Positions 18,080 through 27,550 of a stretch of DNA of 64,000 bases are shown piece by piece. The stretch's first letter is position 1; the number at the start of each line of letters is the position of its first letter. Below the pieces are notes generated by a model. That model was not told the origin of the DNA. It was given only the letters and a program-made list of their open reading frames with translations, and did not search any database. The stretch covers positions 124,001-188,000 of the forward strand of contig NZ_FSRH01000003.1 in the NCBI RefSeq assembly GCF_900141635.1. The letters are read 5' to 3'. A program made the position numbers and the translations under genes. The DNA comes from Peptoclostridium litorale DSM 5388. Lineage in GTDB: Bacteria; Bacillota; Clostridia; Peptostreptococcales; Peptostreptococcaceae.

Positions 18080-19117
18080 TTACGGAAACATTGGAGCAAA
18101 ATCTATACCGCATTTTTCATCTATGTCCAGCATTATGTTCATATTCTGAACTGCCTGGCTGGCAGCCCCTCTCATGAGATTGTCTATGGCTGAAACTATT
18201 ACAGCCATGCCTGTTCTATTGTCATATGAAAGTCCTATGTGGCAGAAATTAGAGCCTCTCACCCATTTTGTCTCTGGCAGGGAATCGAGTACTTTTACAA
18301 AGTATTCGTCCTTGTAAAAATCCTTGTACATGCTCAAAAGGTGCTCCCTGTCGACATCTTTGTTTAGCTTGACGTAGCATGTGGAGAGCATTCCCCTGTT
18401 CATTGGAACTATGTGAGGCGTGAAAATTACATTTGCATCGCATCCCGAAAGGCTTGAAAGCTCCTGTTCTATTTCAGGCGTATGCCTGTGGGAGGCAACC
18501 TTGTATGCCCTTGTGGACTCATTGGCTTCGGCGTAAAGCTTTGAAATGTCACATCCCCTTCCAGCACCCGATATTCCAGACTTCGAGTCTATCACTATTG
18601 GATATGACTCTGCGAGGCCGGCCTTTAGTATCGGAACAATTCCAAGTATGGCTGAAGTCGGATAGCAGCCTGGGTTTGCAATTATCTGGGCATCTTTTAT
18701 GGAAGCCCTGTGGAGCTCGGGCAGCCCGTATACGGCAGTGCCCAGAAGATCGGCACATGTGTGGTCGAGCTCATACCACTGCTTGTATACCTGCGCGTCT
18801 TTAAGTCTGAAATCGGCGCTAAGGTCTATTACCTTTACTCCTGATTCGAACGCCTTCTTTACTACATCCATGGACTTCCCATGAGGCATTGCGCAAAACA
18901 GCACATCCAAATCAGGAGTTTTTTCAATTGCAGCCTCATTTGATATGCATTTTTCGTCCAGTATCTGAGAGTAGCTTACATATATATCTGAATACTTTAA
19001 GCCCTCATAACTGTTTGAAGATAAAAAATCTATATTTACATGCGGATGGTTAAGAAGCAGCCATACCAGCTGCTGTCCGGCATAACCGGTAGATCCTATG
19101 ATTCCCACGTTCACCAT
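18080..19117 (-). CDS. argC: N-acetyl-gamma-glutamyl-phosphate reductase
   Basis: NADPH-dependent reductase of the third step in arginine synthesis. The N-terminal nucleotide-binding GIIGSTGYAGQQL and the catalytic Cys in ANPGCYPTSAILG are present, as is the VASHRHTPEIEQEL substrate region. 345 residues, the normal length. ATG 19117 follows AGGGTGAT. A T-box leader on the same strand precedes it, so expression should respond to uncharged tRNA. Confidence 0.96.
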   Translation of the reverse strand: MVNVGIIGSTGYAGQQLVWLLLNHPHVNIDFLSSNSYEGLKYSDIYVSYSQILDEKCISNEAAIEKTPDLDVLFCAMPHGKSMDVVKKAFESGVKVIDLSADFRLKDAQVYKQWYELDHTCADLLGTAVYGLPELHRASIKDAQIIANPGCYPTSAILGIVPILKAGLAESYPIVIDSKSGISGAGRGCDISKLYAEANESTRAYKVASHRHTPEIEQELSSLSGCDANVIFTPHIVPMNRGMLSTCYVKLNKDVDREHLLSMYKDFYKDEYFVKVLDSLPETKWVRGSNFCHIGLSYDNRTGMAVIVSAIDNLMRGAASQAVQNMNIMLDIDEKCGIDFAPMFP

Positions 19118-19146
19118 CTCATATCACCCTTTCATAATATATTTTA

Positions 19147-19162
19147 CAAACCAAAGCGAAAA
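19147..19162. repeat. 16-base direct repeat, copy 1
   Basis: This 16-mer (CAAACCAAAGCG plus four A) is identical to 19697-19712. This copy lies in the untranslated region just upstream of argC; the other lies at the start of the argB leader. Confidence 0.8.
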
Positions 19163-19261
19163 AATATTTTTTTTATAGGTGATACCCCTGCATGGGGGTT
19201 TGCAACCATTAAAGCTCAAAAGACTTAGCTTTTTATGCTGAGTCTATGTAATAAAAAGTAA

Positions 19262-19556
19262 TAAAAAAAGCCTCCGCCTCTTATATAAATAAGAGACGAA
19301 GACATCGCGTTACCACTCTTTTTAAAACAACAGACATATAAAATTCTGTAAAACTAAAGACACCGCCTGCTGTTTTCACTCGAAGCCTTTAACGGGGGCG
19401 GCCGAGTTTTCCTAATGGGCTATGGCCTTTCGGAAAACCTCTTCATGGATACGTTTCAATATGGTCATGTGCCAAACTCACACCAACTTTGGCTCGCTGA
19501 ATACAATCTGCATACCTACTCTTCCAATCATCAGATGTTCAAAATTTGATTGTTAA
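19262..19556 (-). promoter_or_regulatory. T-box leader of argCJ, apparent Arg (CGU) specifier
   Basis: Read on the minus strand it shows the T-box order. First comes a Stem I region with a GAAGAGTAGG segment and GTTGGTGTGAG. Next is a specifier-loop-like GAAACGTATCC in which CGT followed by A would be the codon. The T-box core AGAGTGGTAACGCG follows, near 19305-19318. Last is a strong terminator stem (CTCTTA/TAAGAG plus GC-rich base) with a T run. Uncharged tRNA-Arg should stabilise the antiterminator and allow argC-argJ transcription. Boundaries are approximate; the specifier reading is inference supported by the same CGT-A pattern in the divergent leader. Confidence 0.88.
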
Positions 19557-19562
19557 TACAAG

Positions 19563-19591
19563 ATGATAAGGCAATGGGTCTTAAAAGTCAA
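19563..19591 (-). promoter_or_regulatory. Sigma-A promoter of the argCJ T-box leader
   Basis: On the minus strand, TTGACT (19591-19586), 17 bases, TATCAT (19568-19563). It lies immediately upstream of the T-box leader. Confidence 0.75.
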
Positions 19592-19661
19592 TAGTAAAAT
19601 ATATTTTTTATGAAAAATAGCATCAGGGAAAAAACTGAGCCATAAAAAATAATTTTTACTG

Positions 19662-19690
19662 TTGACACAAAAAAATCGCTGGTATATAAT
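19662..19690 (+). promoter_or_regulatory. Consensus sigma-A promoter of the argB operon
   Basis: A perfect TTGACA (19662-19667) and a perfect TATAAT (19685-19690) with a 17-base spacer. Such a full-consensus promoter fits a unit whose control is mainly by termination in the leader. Confidence 0.92.
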
Positions 19691-19696
19691 TGACCT

Positions 19697-19712
19697 CAAA
19701 CCAAAGCGAAAA
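19697..19712. repeat. 16-base direct repeat, copy 2
   Basis: Identical to 19147-19162, 550 bases away. It starts about seven bases after the -10 box, at the expected 5' end of the argB leader transcript. Confidence 0.8.
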
Positions 19713-20033
19713 TAAATTTTAAAAAAGCATTAAAATATTACACGTAAACATATGAAACAATTTAATATGTCAAATTCGTTGAAGAGGATAGTAGGATTAT
19801 GAAAAGGCTACAAGCGAGCTGGAGTTGGTGTGAGTCCGGCAGCCGTCATATTTTGAAGCGTACCTTGGAGAAGATCGCCTGAAACCGCATGAGGGAGTAT
19901 GGCAGTCCGGTTAAAGCCGTTATTTATATGAGTGGAATCATCCGAGTATTTTTGCGATGATTCAAAAAGAGTGGTACCACGGAAGCGTTCGTCTCTTATA
20001 TTTTTAATATAAGTGCGAGGGCTTTTTTTAGTT
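19697..20033 (+). promoter_or_regulatory. T-box leader of argB operon, apparent Arg (CGU) specifier
   Basis: Shows GAAGAGGATAGTAGG and GTTGGTGTGAG in the Stem I region, then GAAGCGTACC in which CGT followed by A would be the specifier, then the T-box core AGAGTGGTACCACGG at about 19968-19982, and a terminator hairpin (CTTATATT/AATATAAG with a GC-rich base) ending in seven T residues near 20025-20031. It resembles the divergent argC leader in motif order and sequence. It should switch on argB-F-D-carA-carB when tRNA-Arg is uncharged. Confidence 0.9.
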
Positions 20034-20116
20034 TGCTCCATATTTTAGGGGTATATTTTAAATATGACTGGATAATTAAATTTATAAATAAAAATATTGA
20101 ATTTTGGAGGTGCATT

Positions 20117-20137
20117 ATGGATTTATGTGGGAGATAA
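20117..20137 (+). other. Possible six-codon leader frame before argB
   Basis: An ATG with a well-placed GGAGGTG opens a frame for MDLCGR and stops at 20135-20137, one base before the GTG taken as the argB start. The peptide ends in an AGA arginine codon. Translation of it would deliver ribosomes to argB. It may be a real coupling device or just a chance frame. Confidence 0.4.
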
Positions 20138-20138
20138 G

Positions 20139-20996
20139 GTGAAAATACTGACGGAGGCACTGCCGTATATAAAGAGCTTTAAAAACAAGGTATTCGTAAT
20201 AAAATACGGGGGAAGCATAATGAGCAATGAGGAGGCCAAGAAGGCGTTCATAGAGGATGTAGTCCTTTTCAAGCTCGTCGGGATAAATATTGTGATAGTC
20301 CACGGGGGGGGACCGGAGATATCTGGAATGCTCAAAAGACTGAATATTCAGACTAAATTCGAAAGCGGACTCAGGGTCACAGACAAGGACACGATGGAAA
20401 TTGTAGAGATGATACTTTCTGGAAAGGTGAACAAGGACATAACGTCAAAGCTCTCGGCTCACGGAATCAAAGCTGTTGGAATAAGCGGAAGGGACAGCGA
20501 GCTTATAACAGCAAAGAAGAAATACGTTGAAGAGGGCGGCAAAAAAATAGACATAGGCTATGTAGGGGACGTCGAAAGTGTGAAAAGGGATATAATAGTC
20601 GACCTCATAGACAAGGAATACATCCCGGTAATATCTCCAGTAGGATGCGACAAGGACGGTCAGTCGTACAATATAAATGCAGACTATGTTGCAGGAGCCA
20701 TCAGCTCTGTGCTGGGCGCCGAAAAACTCATACTTCTTACTGATGTAAACGGCGTATACAGGGACATTAAAGATCCTTCAAGCTTCATATCCGAAATAAA
20801 AAAAGGCGAAATAGACGATATGATATCAAGCAACATAATACAGGGCGGGATGATACCAAAAATGGAATGCTGCAGGGATACAATAGAAAGTGGAACACAG
20901 AACATACATCTCATAAACGGAAATGTTGAGCACAGCCTTCTCCTTGAGATATTCACAAAAGAGGGTATAGGCACAATGGTGAAAGGGGACGAATAG
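20139..20996 (+). CDS. argB: Acetylglutamate kinase
   Basis: Phosphorylates N-acetylglutamate, the second step of arginine synthesis and often the arginine-inhibited one. The amino-acid kinase fold is shown by VIKYGGSIMSNEE, the VHGGGPEISGML glycine loop and the INADYVAGAIS segment. GTG 20139 gives the usual ILTEALPYI N terminus and has GGGAG five bases upstream; GTG 20127 and an upstream TTG are alternatives. About 285 residues. First gene of the T-box-controlled plus-strand arginine operon. Confidence 0.94.
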   Translation: MKILTEALPYIKSFKNKVFVIKYGGSIMSNEEAKKAFIEDVVLFKLVGINIVIVHGGGPEISGMLKRLNIQTKFESGLRVTDKDTMEIVEMILSGKVNKDITSKLSAHGIKAVGISGRDSELITAKKKYVEEGGKKIDIGYVGDVESVKRDIIVDLIDKEYIPVISPVGCDKDGQSYNINADYVAGAISSVLGAEKLILLTDVNGVYRDIKDPSSFISEIKKGEIDDMISSNIIQGGMIPKMECCRDTIESGTQNIHLINGNVEHSLLLEIFTKEGIGTMVKGDE

Positions 20997-20999
20997 ATT

Positions 21000-21986
21000 A
21001 TGGAGAATATAAAGGGAAAGAGTTTTTTGACGCTTAAAGATTTCACAGGAGAGGAAATAGGCTATCTCCTAGAGCTTTCAAAAGAGCTCAAGGAAAAGAA
21101 AAAGTCAGGCACAAAGGGAGATTCGCTTTTTGGAAAGAACATAGTACTATTGTTTGAAAAGACTTCCACAAGAACAAGATGCGCTTTTGAAGTTGCGGCG
21201 TTTGACGAAGGGGCCAATGTGACGTTCCTTTCAAATTCGCAGTTTGGGAAAAAAGAGTCTGTTGAAGACACGGCAAAGGTGCTTGGAAGGTTTTACGACG
21301 GAATTGAATTCAGAGGTTTCAAGCAGGAGACTGTGGAAGAGCTTGCAAAGTATTCGGGAGTATCCGTATGGAACGGGCTTACAGACCTTTACCACCCGAC
21401 TCAGGTTCTTGCAGACTTCCTTACGATAAAGGAGCATGTCAAAAAGCCTCTTGAAGAAACAAAGCTCGTATATGTTGGAGATGCAAGAAACAACGTGTGC
21501 AATTCGCTTATGATAGGCAGCGCCAAAATGGGAATGAAATTCGCGGCGCTTGCGCCAAAGGAGCTTTGGCCTTCAAATGAGCTTTTGGAGGAGATGAATG
21601 AACTCGCAAAGGAAACAGGCGGTTCCATACAAATCACAGACAACATGAGCGATATAAATGATGCGGATGCGGTATACACGGACGTTTGGGTTTCGATGGG
21701 AGAAGAAGACCAGTTTGAAGAGAGGATAAAGCTTCTGAAGGATTACCAGGTGGACAGCAAAATGATAGAGGCCATTGGAAGTGAAAACTGCATATTCCTC
21801 CACTGCCTGCCTTCATACCATGACCTAAACACAGAGGTGGGAATGGAGATATACGAGAGATTTGGAATATCCGAAATGGAAGTGACTGACGAGGTGTTCA
21901 GATCAGAAATTTCAAAGGTGTTCGACCAGGCTGAAAACAGAATGCACACTATAAAGGCTGTAATGGTTGCCACAATAGGAAAATAA
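21000..21986 (+). CDS. argF: Ornithine carbamoyltransferase
   Basis: Makes citrulline from ornithine and carbamoyl phosphate. The carbamoyl phosphate motif [13 protein letters not shown], the [11 protein letters not shown] segment and the ornithine-site [10 protein letters not shown] are all present. 328 residues. It begins three bases after the argB stop. Catabolic OTCs have the same motifs; the position between argB and argD indicates the anabolic role. Confidence 0.95.
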   Translation: MENIKGKSFLTLKDFTGEEIGYLLELSKELKEKKKSGTKGDSLFGKNIVLLFEKTSTRTRCAFEVAAFDEGANVTFLSNSQFGKKESVEDTAKVLGRFYDGIEFRGFKQETVEELAKYSGVSVWNGLTDLYHPTQVLADFLTIKEHVKKPLEETKLVYVGDARNNVCNSLMIGSAKMGMKFAALAPKELWPSNELLEEMNELAKETGGSIQITDNMSDINDADAVYTDVWVSMGEEDQFEERIKLLKDYQVDSKMIEAIGSENCIFLHCLPSYHDLNTEVGMEIYERFGISEMEVTDEVFRSEISKVFDQAENRMHTIKAVMVATIGK

Positions 21987-22030
21987 AAGCGACAGAAAAT
22001 ATAAGAGTAAAAAGAAAGCGGGGAACTCAA

Positions 22031-23209
22031 ATGGGAAAAGACAAACTTATGCAGACGTACTGCAGATTTGACATAAATTTTGAAAAGGGTAAGGGTTCAA
22101 AGGTTTACGATACAGAAGGAAAAGAATATATAGACTTTGTAGCAGGGGTTGCCGTGAACTGCCTCGGCCATTCTCATCCGGCTCTTGTGAACGCCATAAA
22201 GGAGCAGAGCGAAAAGCTCATACACATATCGAACCTCTACTGGAACCCAAATCAGATGGAGCTTGCAAAAAAGCTTTGCGAACATAGCGACCATTCACAG
22301 GTGTTTCTTTCAAACAGTGGAGCAGAGGCTGTTGAAACGGCTCTGAAGCTTGCAAAAAAATACGGAAAGATAAAGGGTGGAGACAAGAAAAACAAGGTGC
22401 TTTATATGAGCGATTCATTCCACGGAAGGACAATAGGAGCCCTTTCGGTAACGGGAAGCAGCGACAATAAATACCAAAAGGACTTCATGCCGCTTATGCC
22501 TGGGACGCAGGTGGTGAAATTCAATGACATGAAAGACCTTGAAGACAAATTCGACGAGCATGTATGCGCATTAATAGTGGAGCCGGTGCAGGGCGAGGGT
22601 GGAGTTATAGAGGCGGATACCGAGTTCTTAAGCCTTTCGAGAAGCCTTTGCGACAAATACGATGCGGCACTCATATTTGACGAGGTGCAGTGCGGAATGG
22701 GCAGAATGGGGACGCTATTTGCATACAAGAGCTTTGGGATAGTACCTGATGTGATATGCCTTGCAAAGGGTCTTGGAGGAGGTTTTCCAATAGGGGCCAC
22801 AATAGGAAACGAAAGAATTTCAAGCGCATTCACATTTGGAGACCATGGATGCACATTTGGAGGAAATCCTCTTGCAAGTGCGGCGGCTCTTGCTGTTTTA
22901 AAAGAGCTTGTTGAAAACGGAGTTGCAGAAGGCGTCAATGAAAAGAGCGCATATATGTTTGAAAAGCTAAATGGGCTTTGCGAAAAATATGGGTCAATTG
23001 AAACGATAAAGGGAAAAGGCCTTTTGATAGGAATTCAGTTCAACTGCGACACTAGCGAGTTCGTCTCCAAATCACTTGAAAGCGGTCTGCTCCTTGCAAA
23101 GGCTCAGGGAAATGTAGTGAGGGTGATGCCTGCACTTACGGTTGAAAAAGAGGTAATAGACCAGGCGGTTGAAATAATGGACAATGTGCTTGAGGCTATT
23201 GAAGCCTAG
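22031..23209 (+). CDS. argD: Acetylornithine aminotransferase
   Basis: PLP-dependent class III aminotransferase that converts N-acetylglutamate semialdehyde to N-acetylornithine. The SGAEAVETALKLA region, FHGRTIGALSVTG, the cofactor Asp in LIFDEVQCGMGRMG and the PLP lysine in CLAKGLGGGFPIGA are clear. 392 residues. Fourth enzyme of the pathway, encoded third in the operon. Confidence 0.95.
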   Translation: MGKDKLMQTYCRFDINFEKGKGSKVYDTEGKEYIDFVAGVAVNCLGHSHPALVNAIKEQSEKLIHISNLYWNPNQMELAKKLCEHSDHSQVFLSNSGAEAVETALKLAKKYGKIKGGDKKNKVLYMSDSFHGRTIGALSVTGSSDNKYQKDFMPLMPGTQVVKFNDMKDLEDKFDEHVCALIVEPVQGEGGVIEADTEFLSLSRSLCDKYDAALIFDEVQCGMGRMGTLFAYKSFGIVPDVICLAKGLGGGFPIGATIGNERISSAFTFGDHGCTFGGNPLASAAALAVLKELVENGVAEGVNEKSAYMFEKLNGLCEKYGSIETIKGKGLLIGIQFNCDTSEFVSKSLESGLLLAKAQGNVVRVMPALTVEKEVIDQAVEIMDNVLEAIEA

Positions 23210-23275
23210 GGATTGGCGGAATTTACAAACAGCATGGGCAATGAGCTGCAGAATAAATTAAAGGGGAGTTGAATA

Positions 23276-24340
23276 ATGGAAGGAATAATATACATGGAGG
23301 ATGGAAGAGTCATAAAAGGCAAGGGCCTCGGGAAAATCGGAACTTCCCTTGGAGAGCTTGTATTCAACACATCCATGACAGGATATCAGGAAATACTCAC
23401 AGACCCGTCGTACGGGGGTCAGATAATAACAATGACATATCCGCTAATAGGCAATTACGGAGTCAATATGGAGTTTTCGGAATCGGACAAGGTGTATGCA
23501 AGGGGATTCATAATAAAATCGGCATCAAACACCCCTTCGAACTACAAATCGCAAATGAGCGTTGACGACATGCTGAAGGAGATGGGAGTTGTATGCGTGT
23601 GCGGTGTGGACACCAGGATGATCACAAAGCACATAAGGAAAGAGGGAGCGCTAAAGTGCGCGATATCAAATGACGGCACTCCCGTGGAAGAGCTCAAAAA
23701 GATGGTTGAAGCCTATGTCTCGGACGACGACTGGATGAAAAGCGCAGGCACAAAAGAGGTATACAAAATAGAAGGCGGCGGGGCGAATGTGGCCCTTGTG
23801 GACTTTGGGGTAAAGGCCAACATAGTCAGAAGCCTTGTGAAGAGGGACTGCAATATAACGGTGTTTCCATACGGATTTTCAGCAGAGGACATATTAAATG
23901 GCGGATTTGACGGGGTGCTTTTGAGCAACGGCCCTGGAGACCCTCAAAAGGCGGCAGAGGCAGTCTGTGAGATTGAAAAGCTCATAGGCAAAATCCCTAT
24001 GCTTGGGATATGCATGGGGCATCAGCTCATATCGCTGGCGGTCGGAGGTCAGACATACAAGATGAAATACGGGCACAGGGGAGGCAACCACGGAGTGTTC
24101 GACATACAAAAGGACAGGGGATATATAACAACTCAAAATCACGGATACGCCGTGCTTGAAGAGAGCATAAAGGACAAGGGAATGGTGGTTACCCACAGGA
24201 ATCTCAACGACGGGACTGTTGAAGGGATGAAACACGAGGAGTTTCCTGTCTTTTCGGTGCAGTTTCACCCGGAGGCCTGTCCGGGGCCGCAGGACTCGAT
24301 GCACATATTTGATGAATTTATTGACATTATGAAGGGGTGA
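23276..24340 (+). CDS. carA: Carbamoyl-phosphate synthase small subunit
   Basis: Glutamine amidotransferase subunit that feeds ammonia to CarB. An N-terminal CPSase small domain (GKIGTSLGELVFNTSMTGYQ) precedes a class I amidotransferase domain with the nucleophile in LGICMGHQL and the His/Glu pair in VQFHPEACPGP. 354 residues. ATG 23276 follows AAAGGGGAG. Being in the arginine operon, it is presumably governed by the Arg T-box. Confidence 0.96.
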   Translation: MEGIIYMEDGRVIKGKGLGKIGTSLGELVFNTSMTGYQEILTDPSYGGQIITMTYPLIGNYGVNMEFSESDKVYARGFIIKSASNTPSNYKSQMSVDDMLKEMGVVCVCGVDTRMITKHIRKEGALKCAISNDGTPVEELKKMVEAYVSDDDWMKSAGTKEVYKIEGGGANVALVDFGVKANIVRSLVKRDCNITVFPYGFSAEDILNGGFDGVLLSNGPGDPQKAAEAVCEIEKLIGKIPMLGICMGHQLISLAVGGQTYKMKYGHRGGNHGVFDIQKDRGYITTQNHGYAVLEESIKDKGMVVTHRNLNDGTVEGMKHEEFPVFSVQFHPEACPGPQDSMHIFDEFIDIMKG

Positions 24341-24345
24341 TGATA

Positions 24346-27300
24346 TTGGCACTAGACAGCTCGATAAAAAAAGTACTTATAATAGGATCGGGGCCTATAA
24401 TAATAGGGCAGGCTGCTGAATTCGATTATTCGGGAACCCAGGCCTGCAAGGCCATAAAGGAAGAGGGTATAAAGACCGTACTCGTAAACAGCAACCCGGC
24501 AACAATAATGACTGACGAAAATATTGCGGACAACGTTTATATAGAGCCGCTTACAATAGAGAGCATAGAAAAGATAATACAAAAGGAGATGCCTGACGGA
24601 ATACTCGCGGGATTCGGAGGTCAGACGGCGCTCAACCTTTCGATGGAGCTTCTGGAAAGCGGAGTGCTTCAAAAGTACGGCGTGGAGCTTCTCGGGATAA
24701 ACGAAATGGCCATAAAGAAGGCCGAGGACAGGGAAGAGTTCAAAAAGCTAATGATTGAAATAGACGAGCCCATACCGCAGAGCATAATAGCCACAACTAC
24801 TCAGGAGTGCATAGACTTTGCAAAAGAGATAGGCTATCCCGTTATAGTAAGGCCTGCATACACCCTGGGAGGCACGGGCGGGGGAATAGCCAAGGGCGAG
24901 AGCGAGCTTGTAGAGATATGCAAAAAGGGGTTTGAAAACAGCCCCATAAAGCAGCTTCTCCTGGAGCAGAGCGTTGCAGGGTGGAAAGAGGTCGAATACG
25001 AGGTAATAAGGGACAAGAAGGACAACTGCATAATAATATGCAACATGGAAAACTTCGATCCCGTGGGAGTGCATACGGGGGACAGCATAGTCGTAGCTCC
25101 TAGCCAGACTCTTTCCGACAAGGAGTACCAGATGCTCAGAAGCTCTGCCATAAAGATAATAAGAAGCCTTGAAATAGAAGGTGGATGCAATATACAGTTC
25201 GCGCTTGATCCGCTAAGCCAGGACTATATAGTAATAGAGGTCAACCCTAGGGTTTCTCGTTCTTCGGCACTTGCGTCAAAGGCCGCTGGATACCCTATAG
25301 CTAAGATAAGCGCAAAGCTTGCGATCGGATACACTCTTGACGAGCTCAAAAACTATGTGACAAAGGATTCAAGCGCATTTTTCGAGCCGGCGCTAGACTA
25401 TGTGGTAGTGAAGATACCAAAATGGCCTTTCGATAAGTTCAAAAGCGCAAAGAGGACTCTGGGAACCCAGATGAAGGCCACAGGGGAAGTAATGTCCATA
25501 GGAAGGACTTTCGAGAGCGCATTTTTGAAGGGCATATCATGCCTCGAGGGCAAGTATATAGGGATGAGAATACCTTATATAATGGAAATGGACGATAATG
25601 AGCTTGAGGAGAAAATACTCAATTGCGACGACGAAAGGGCGTTTGCTCTTGCGGAGAGTATAAGAAGGGGAAAAGGCGTAGAATACCTTAAAGAGCTTAC
25701 CGCCATAGACCCGTGGTTTTTAAACGGTCTGAAAAACATAGTAGACATGGAAAAGGCACTCTCATCCAAGAGCGTGGACGAAAAACTTGTACATGCAGCC
25801 GAGGAGATGGGCTTTACTGACTGCGAGATAAGCGAGCTAAGCGGAATGAGCCTTGAGGCCATACAGGATATGAGAGACAGCTTTGGAATAAAGCCTGTAT
25901 ACAAAATGGTTGATACATGCAGCGCTGAATTTGAAGCCAAGACGCCTTACTACTATTCATGCTACGAAGAGGAAGACGACAACACCATATCAGGCAAGGA
26001 TAAGATTATAGTCATAGGCTCAGGTCCTATAAGGATAGGACAGGGAATAGAATTCGACTATTGCTGCGTCCACGGGGTATGGGCCATAAACGATGCGGGA
26101 TACGAATCCATAATGGTAAACAACAACCCTGAAACTGTCAGCACGGATTTTGACACTGCCGACAAGCTTTACTTTGAATCTCTATATATAGACGATGTAA
26201 TGAACATAATAGAAAAGGAAAAGCCTCACGGCGTTATAGTTCAGCTGGGAGGACAGACTTCCTTAAACCTTGCAAAAAAGCTCCACCAAAGAGGGGTTGA
26301 GCTTCTGGGAACCTCATTCGAGTCTCTGGATCTTGCGGAGGACAGGAACAAATTTGCCAAGATGCTAAAAGAGCTGGAAATACCTGTGCCTACGGGCGGG
26401 ATGGTTTCGAGCGTCAAGGGAGCCGTGGAACTTGCAAACAGCCTATCATATCCTGTGATAGTGAGGCCTTCATATGTAACGGGCGGAAGGGCCATGCAGG
26501 TGATATACGACGACGCTTCTCTTGAAAGGTATATGAACGAGGCGCTTTCACTTTCGGACGAGTCGATAATACTCGACAAGTACGTAAAAGGCGTGGAGAT
26601 AGAGCTGGACGCCATAGCCGACGGCGAAAACGTACTCATACCGGGAATAATGCAGCACATAGAAAAGACTGGAGTCCACTCTGGAGACAGCATAAGCGTG
26701 TATCCTTGCCTGGATGTCTCAGATGAGGTCATAGAAAAGCTTGTAGCCTACACCGAAAAGATAGTCAAAAAAATGAACGTAGTGGGGCTTTTGAACATAC
26801 AGTATGCTTATGACGGAAAAGATGTATACGTTATAGAGGTCAACCCGAGGGCTTCGCGTACCGTTCCTATACTCAGCAAGGTTACAGGAATTCCTATGGT
26901 CAAAATTGCCGTGGGCGCAATGCTTGGCAGAGGAATAGAGGAGTTTGGATACGGGAAGGGCCTTGTAAAGCCTAAAGATTTTTATGCTGTAAAGTTCCCT
27001 GTGTTCTCAGGCGAGAAGCTTTCGGACGTTGACATGTATCTGGGGCCTGAAATGAAGTCCACGGGCGAGATACTTGGAATAGACGAGGACTTTAAAAAGG
27101 CGGCATACAAAGGATTTGTGGCGGCGGGCTTCAAGATGCCAAAGAGCAAGAGGCTTTATGTTTCGGTTGCGGACATTCACAAGGAAGAGGCTCTGCAGGT
27201 GATAGGGGAATATTCAGGCAGAGGTTTTGAGATATTCGCTTCGGAAGGAACGTCTGAGGTGCTGAAAGAAGTTTCGATAGACCACAAGGTGCTTTCGAAT

Positions 27301-27540
27301 GAAGAGGCGATTGAGAACGTGTTTGACGGAAAGATAGACGTTGCCATAAACATACCTACAAAGGGGAATGTGCTTGGGACGTTTGGATTCAAGCTCAGAA
27401 GGAAGCTTTCGGAGCACAAGGTTCCAATGTTCACGTCGATTGACACCGCAAGGCTTTTCATGGATGCCATGGACATAGCGAAAAGTCCTGAAGGCGTGGA
27501 CTACAGGACGATGAATGAATATTTGAATATGGGAAAATAG
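24346..27540 (+). CDS. carB: Carbamoyl-phosphate synthase large subunit
   Basis: Two homologous ATP-grasp halves (residues about 1-545 and 546-930) followed by an MGS-like allosteric domain. The duplicated IGSGPIIIGQ and IGSGPIRIGQ motifs mark the start of each half. TTG 24346 is preferred because AAGGGG lies about eight bases upstream, overlapping the end of carA; ATG 24340 and GTG 24337 are in frame but too close to that site. Just over 1,060 residues, full length. Supplies carbamoyl phosphate for ArgF and pyrimidines. Confidence 0.95.
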   Translation: MALDSSIKKVLIIGSGPIIIGQAAEFDYSGTQACKAIKEEGIKTVLVNSNPATIMTDENIADNVYIEPLTIESIEKIIQKEMPDGILAGFGGQTALNLSMELLESGVLQKYGVELLGINEMAIKKAEDREEFKKLMIEIDEPIPQSIIATTTQECIDFAKEIGYPVIVRPAYTLGGTGGGIAKGESELVEICKKGFENSPIKQLLLEQSVAGWKEVEYEVIRDKKDNCIIICNMENFDPVGVHTGDSIVVAPSQTLSDKEYQMLRSSAIKIIRSLEIEGGCNIQFALDPLSQDYIVIEVNPRVSRSSALASKAAGYPIAKISAKLAIGYTLDELKNYVTKDSSAFFEPALDYVVVKIPKWPFDKFKSAKRTLGTQMKATGEVMSIGRTFESAFLKGISCLEGKYIGMRIPYIMEMDDNELEEKILNCDDERAFALAESIRRGKGVEYLKELTAIDPWFLNGLKNIVDMEKALSSKSVDEKLVHAAEEMGFTDCEISELSGMSLEAIQDMRDSFGIKPVYKMVDTCSAEFEAKTPYYYSCYEEEDDNTISGKDKIIVIGSGPIRIGQGIEFDYCCVHGVWAINDAGYESIMVNNNPETVSTDFDTADKLYFESLYIDDVMNIIEKEKPHGVIVQLGGQTSLNLAKKLHQRGVELLGTSFESLDLAEDRNKFAKMLKELEIPVPTGGMVSSVKGAVELANSLSYPVIVRPSYVTGGRAMQVIYDDASLERYMNEALSLSDESIILDKYVKGVEIELDAIADGENVLIPGIMQHIEKTGVHSGDSISVYPCLDVSDEVIEKLVAYTEKIVKKMNVVGLLNIQYAYDGKDVYVIEVNPRASRTVPILSKVTGIPMVKIAVGAMLGRGIEEFGYGKGLVKPKDFYAVKFPVFSGEKLSDVDMYLGPEMKSTGEILGIDEDFKKAAYKGFVAAGFKMPKSKRLYVSVADIHKEEALQVIGEYSGRGFEIFASEGTSEVLKEVSIDHKVLSNEEAIENVFDGKIDVAINIPTKGNVLGTFGFKLRRKLSEHKVPMFTSIDTARLFMDAMDIAKSPEGVDYRTMNEYLNMGK

Positions 27541-27550
27541 AAGAAACAAA

